Shown here: piece after piece, positions 5,444 to 6,677 of the stretch | Layout: each line of letters starts with the position of its first letter | How positions within the stretch are numbered: the first letter of the stretch is position 1 | Assembly: GCA_000496215.1 (NCBI GenBank) | Contig: KI543193.1 | Coordinates: forward strand, 1-6,677 | Source: an uncultured archaeon A07HN63 | GTDB taxonomy: Archaea > Halobacteriota > Halobacteria > Halobacteriales > Haloferacaceae | Length of the DNA stretch: 6,677 nt | Direction of reading: 5' to 3' | Translations under genes and position numbers: made by a program | Notes under the pieces: model-generated | Database searches by the model: none | Seen by the model: the letters and a program-made list of their open reading frames with translations, nothing else | What the model was told of the DNA's origin: nothing

Positions 5444-6124
5444 ATGGACGAGTTCGTCACCGAGTTGTTGGCCCACAATGCCGAACACGCCGAGCAGTTC
5501 CATACCCGGTTCGACGACGTGCAGAAGTCCCAGGCCCCGCATGCGGTGACGGTCTGCTGTTCGGACTCCCGCGTGCTACAGGATGCGATGTGGACCAACA
5601 CCCAGCCCGGCCGGCTCTTTAGCTGTGGCAACATCGGCAACCGCGTCGTCCAGCAGACCGACGACGGGCTGGTCGTCTCCGGCGACGTGCTCTACCCGCT
5701 CGTTCACACCGACACGAAGACCGCCATTGTGGTTGGTCATACCGGCTGCGGCGCCGTTACCGCCGCCTATCAGGCGCTAACCACGGGCACCGACGAGCCA
5801 AGTGGGATCGCGCACTGTCTCGATCTTCTGACACCCTCGCTCGCCGATGGTGTCGAGCGGCTCCCTGAGGATCTTACACGCGAGGCCGCGATCAACCGAC
5901 TTGTCGAGTACAACGTCGACCAGCAGATCGAGCACCTGCGTGCGAGCGAGGACGTGCCGACGGACGTGAGCATCGTGGGCGTCGTCTACGATTTTCAGGA
6001 TCGCTACAGTGACCAGCGCGGTGCGGTTCACGTGATCAATATTGACGGCGAGCGGGATAGCTCGACACTGTGTGAACAGCATCCGGAGATCGCAGATCGG
6101 ATCAGCCGGCTCTGGAACTACTGA
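5444..6124 (+). CDS. Beta-class carbonic anhydrase
   Basis: This 226-residue zinc enzyme is predicted to catalyse reversible hydration of CO2 to bicarbonate in the cytoplasm. The zinc and active-site residues of the beta class are all present: Cys39, Asp41 and Arg43 in CSDSRV (39-44), and His99 and Cys102 in VVGHTGCGAV (96-105). Asp41-Arg43 form the Asp-Arg dyad that frees the zinc water. Other family segments are LFSCGNIGNRV (58-68), equivalent to the usual NAGN loop, and VSGDVLYPLVHTDTKTAIVV (78-97). The length is usual for a prokaryotic beta enzyme, and no signal peptide is seen. The N-terminal helix (MDEFVTELLAHNAEHAEQF) is of the dimerisation-arm type. The ATG at 5444 is chosen because it begins this helix. 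The role is probably bicarbonate supply for carboxylations or pH/CO2 balance; no carboxylase is nearby to specify it. Confidence 0.92.
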   Translation: MDEFVTELLAHNAEHAEQFHTRFDDVQKSQAPHAVTVCCSDSRVLQDAMWTNTQPGRLFSCGNIGNRVVQQTDDGLVVSGDVLYPLVHTDTKTAIVVGHTGCGAVTAAYQALTTGTDEPSGIAHCLDLLTPSLADGVERLPEDLTREAAINRLVEYNVDQQIEHLRASEDVPTDVSIVGVVYDFQDRYSDQRGAVHVINIDGERDSSTLCEQHPEIADRISRLWNY

Positions 6125-6192
6125 TACTGATATCGTTCGGAATAGCTAACATATAGCATACGTTACCGGATACAGAATCTGCTCTGGAACTA
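6109..6192. repeat. 12-base direct repeat: end of the carbonic anhydrase gene copied into the spacer
   Basis: GCTCTGGAACTA occurs at 6109-6120, where it encodes the last residues before the stop, and again exactly at 6181-6192, 72 bases on. The preceding bases are also related (CGGATCAG at 6098-6105 versus CGGATACAG at 6167-6175). This suggests a decayed short duplication of the gene end. Confidence 0.55.
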
Positions 6193-6416
6193 TAAGTTGG
6201 CATCCAGAATACAGTCGATCACAGCGATATCGACACCGAATCTCGATTACGTTTTCTCTATTTACCAACGCTCATTTGGATTCTCTCCACGAAATATGCT
6301 GTATTCACAATTGATAACGAAATTCGGGACTGATAATTTAAGCCCAGCCTTTTTTGACTAAGGGTTTCGTAATTCTATCCACGCGTTGTCCGTAGGGGGA
6401 GAGCGCGAGCGGATCA
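6125..6416. other. AT-rich intergenic region without a supported gene
   Basis: GC content drops to about 40% (hand count over 6121-6360) against clearly GC-rich flanks. It holds the partial duplicate of the carbonic anhydrase end, an inverted repeat GTCGAT/ATCGAC (6214-6219 and 6229-6234) overlapping the palindrome CGATATCG (6225-6232), T-rich tracts at 6251-6264 and 6350-6355, and the archaellin promoter and leader. The T-rich tract at 6251-6264 might act as an archaeal transcription terminator for the carbonic anhydrase, but this is not secure. The only sense-strand ATG reading frame of note (6296-6361, 21 codons) matches nothing I recognise. Confidence 0.6.
6333..6340 (+). promoter_or_regulatory. 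Candidate TATA box of the archaellin gene
   Basis: ATAATTTA lies in the AT-rich spacer. A start site about 25 bases downstream (near 6362) would leave a leader of about 55 bases before the ATG at 6417, unlike the leaderless genes elsewhere in the window. A purine run GTAGGGGGAGAG (6392-6403) in the leader is Shine-Dalgarno-like but 13 or more bases from the ATG, further than usual. TGATAA occurs at 6312-6317 and again at 6331-6336, a 19-base spacing that could mark a regulator site. Confidence 0.45.
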
Positions 6417-6677
6417 ATGTTGAAGACGGACCACCGAGGTCAGGTGGGGATCGGGACGCTCATCGTCTTCATCGCGATGGTGCTGGTAGCGGCCATCGCG
6501 GCAGGCGTCCTGATCAACACGGCTGGCCTCCTGCAAGCGCAAGCCCAGCAGACAGGCCAAGAGACATCTGCGGAGGTGAGCGACCTCCTTCAGGTTGGCA
6601 AGGTCGTCGGTTCCGACACGCCGGCCGTTGACCAACAGATTGAGGTGCTCAATGCGAGTGTCAAACTGGCAGCAGGA
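6417..6677 (+). CDS. Archaellin (archaeal flagellin), partial, 5' end only
   Basis: The first 87 codons of a flagellin-type filament protein (FlaB/ArlB family; haloarchaeal FlgA/FlgB naming varies) run to the right edge. A short basic class III signal peptide (MLKTDHRG) is followed by the hallmark hydrophobic helix QVGIGTLIVFIAMVLVAAIA and then AGVLINTAGLLQ. The prepilin peptidase PibD/FlaK is expected to cut after Gly8, leaving Gln at +1. The hydrophobic helix packs in the filament core, while the following polar residues (QAQQTGQETSAEVSDLLQVGKVVGSD) begin the variable region. The start is firm: an in-frame TAG at 6393 leaves no other ATG, GTG or TTG between it and 6417. The C-terminal domain, glycosylation sites and any downstream arl genes lie outside the window. 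A type IV pilin is less likely because the GTLIVFIAMVLVAAIAAGVLINT block is archaellin-specific. Confidence 0.93.
   Translation, partial: MLKTDHRGQVGIGTLIVFIAMVLVAAIAAGVLINTAGLLQAQAQQTGQETSAEVSDLLQVGKVVGSDTPAVDQQIEVLNASVKLAAG

Noticed and set aside
4928..5542. 204-codon minus-strand frame across the Rieske gene and the start of the carbonic anhydrase gene
   Set aside because: It spans two well-supported sense genes and the promoter between them and shows no recognisable domain, so it is an antisense shadow.
6350..6355. T6 run as a transcription terminator of the carbonic anhydrase gene
   Set aside because: It lies downstream of the archaellin TATA box and just before its likely start site, so it is more simply part of the promoter; no stem precedes it.
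6296..6361. 21-codon ORF in the AT-rich spacer (begins MLYSQLITKF)
   Set aside because: A T-rich element (TCTATTTA, 6257-6264) lies about 35 bases upstream, but the peptide matches nothing I know, overlaps the archaellin promoter and is within chance length for AT-rich DNA.

Overview
The window looks like chromosomal DNA from a halophilic archaeon (class Halobacteria). The genes are GC-rich with C/G-ending codons, and the proteins are strongly acidic. Several genes start directly behind a TATA-like box with almost no leader, and the last gene is a clear archaeal archaellin (flagellin). I cannot fix the genus by eye.

Layout. (1) On the minus strand, 1-729 is the N-terminal part of a multi-pass membrane protein that runs off the left edge. 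(2) A divergent intergenic region (730-913) carries nested inverted repeats and a good TATA box. (3) A plus-strand block follows: a small protein with a basic N-terminus, a very long acidic linker and a C-terminal helix-hairpin-helix domain (914-1540), then three tightly packed and overlapping genes, pabB, pabA and pabC (1582-4881). Two single genes come next, each after a short spacer: a stand-alone Rieske [2Fe-2S] protein (4931-5380) and a beta-class carbonic anhydrase (5444-6124). (4) An AT-rich intergenic stretch of about 290 bases (about 40% GC over 6121-6360 by hand count) separates these from the 5' end of an archaellin gene (6417 to the right edge).

How the genes work together. PabA (glutaminase) supplies ammonia to PabB, which aminates chorismate. 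PabC, a class IV PLP enzyme, would cleave aminodeoxychorismate to p-aminobenzoate and pyruvate, the aromatic part of folate-type cofactors. The 4-base and 8-base overlaps with internal Shine-Dalgarno-like sequences point to translational coupling. The main caveat is that PabB carries PIAGT at the site where characterised bacterial PabB enzymes have PIKGT. That is an anthranilate-synthase-like feature in an otherwise PabB-like protein, so the assignment rests partly on the pabC neighbour. The Rieske protein and the carbonic anhydrase have no evident pathway link to pab and look like separate transcription units.

I found no convincing new biological system. The points most worth checking are the mixed PabB/TrpE signature, the nested dyad in the divergent promoter, the repeat-driven low-complexity insertions in PabC and the helix-hairpin-helix protein, and a partial duplication of the end of the carbonic anhydrase gene in the AT-rich spacer. 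I saw no tRNA, rRNA, CRISPR array or insertion sequence.
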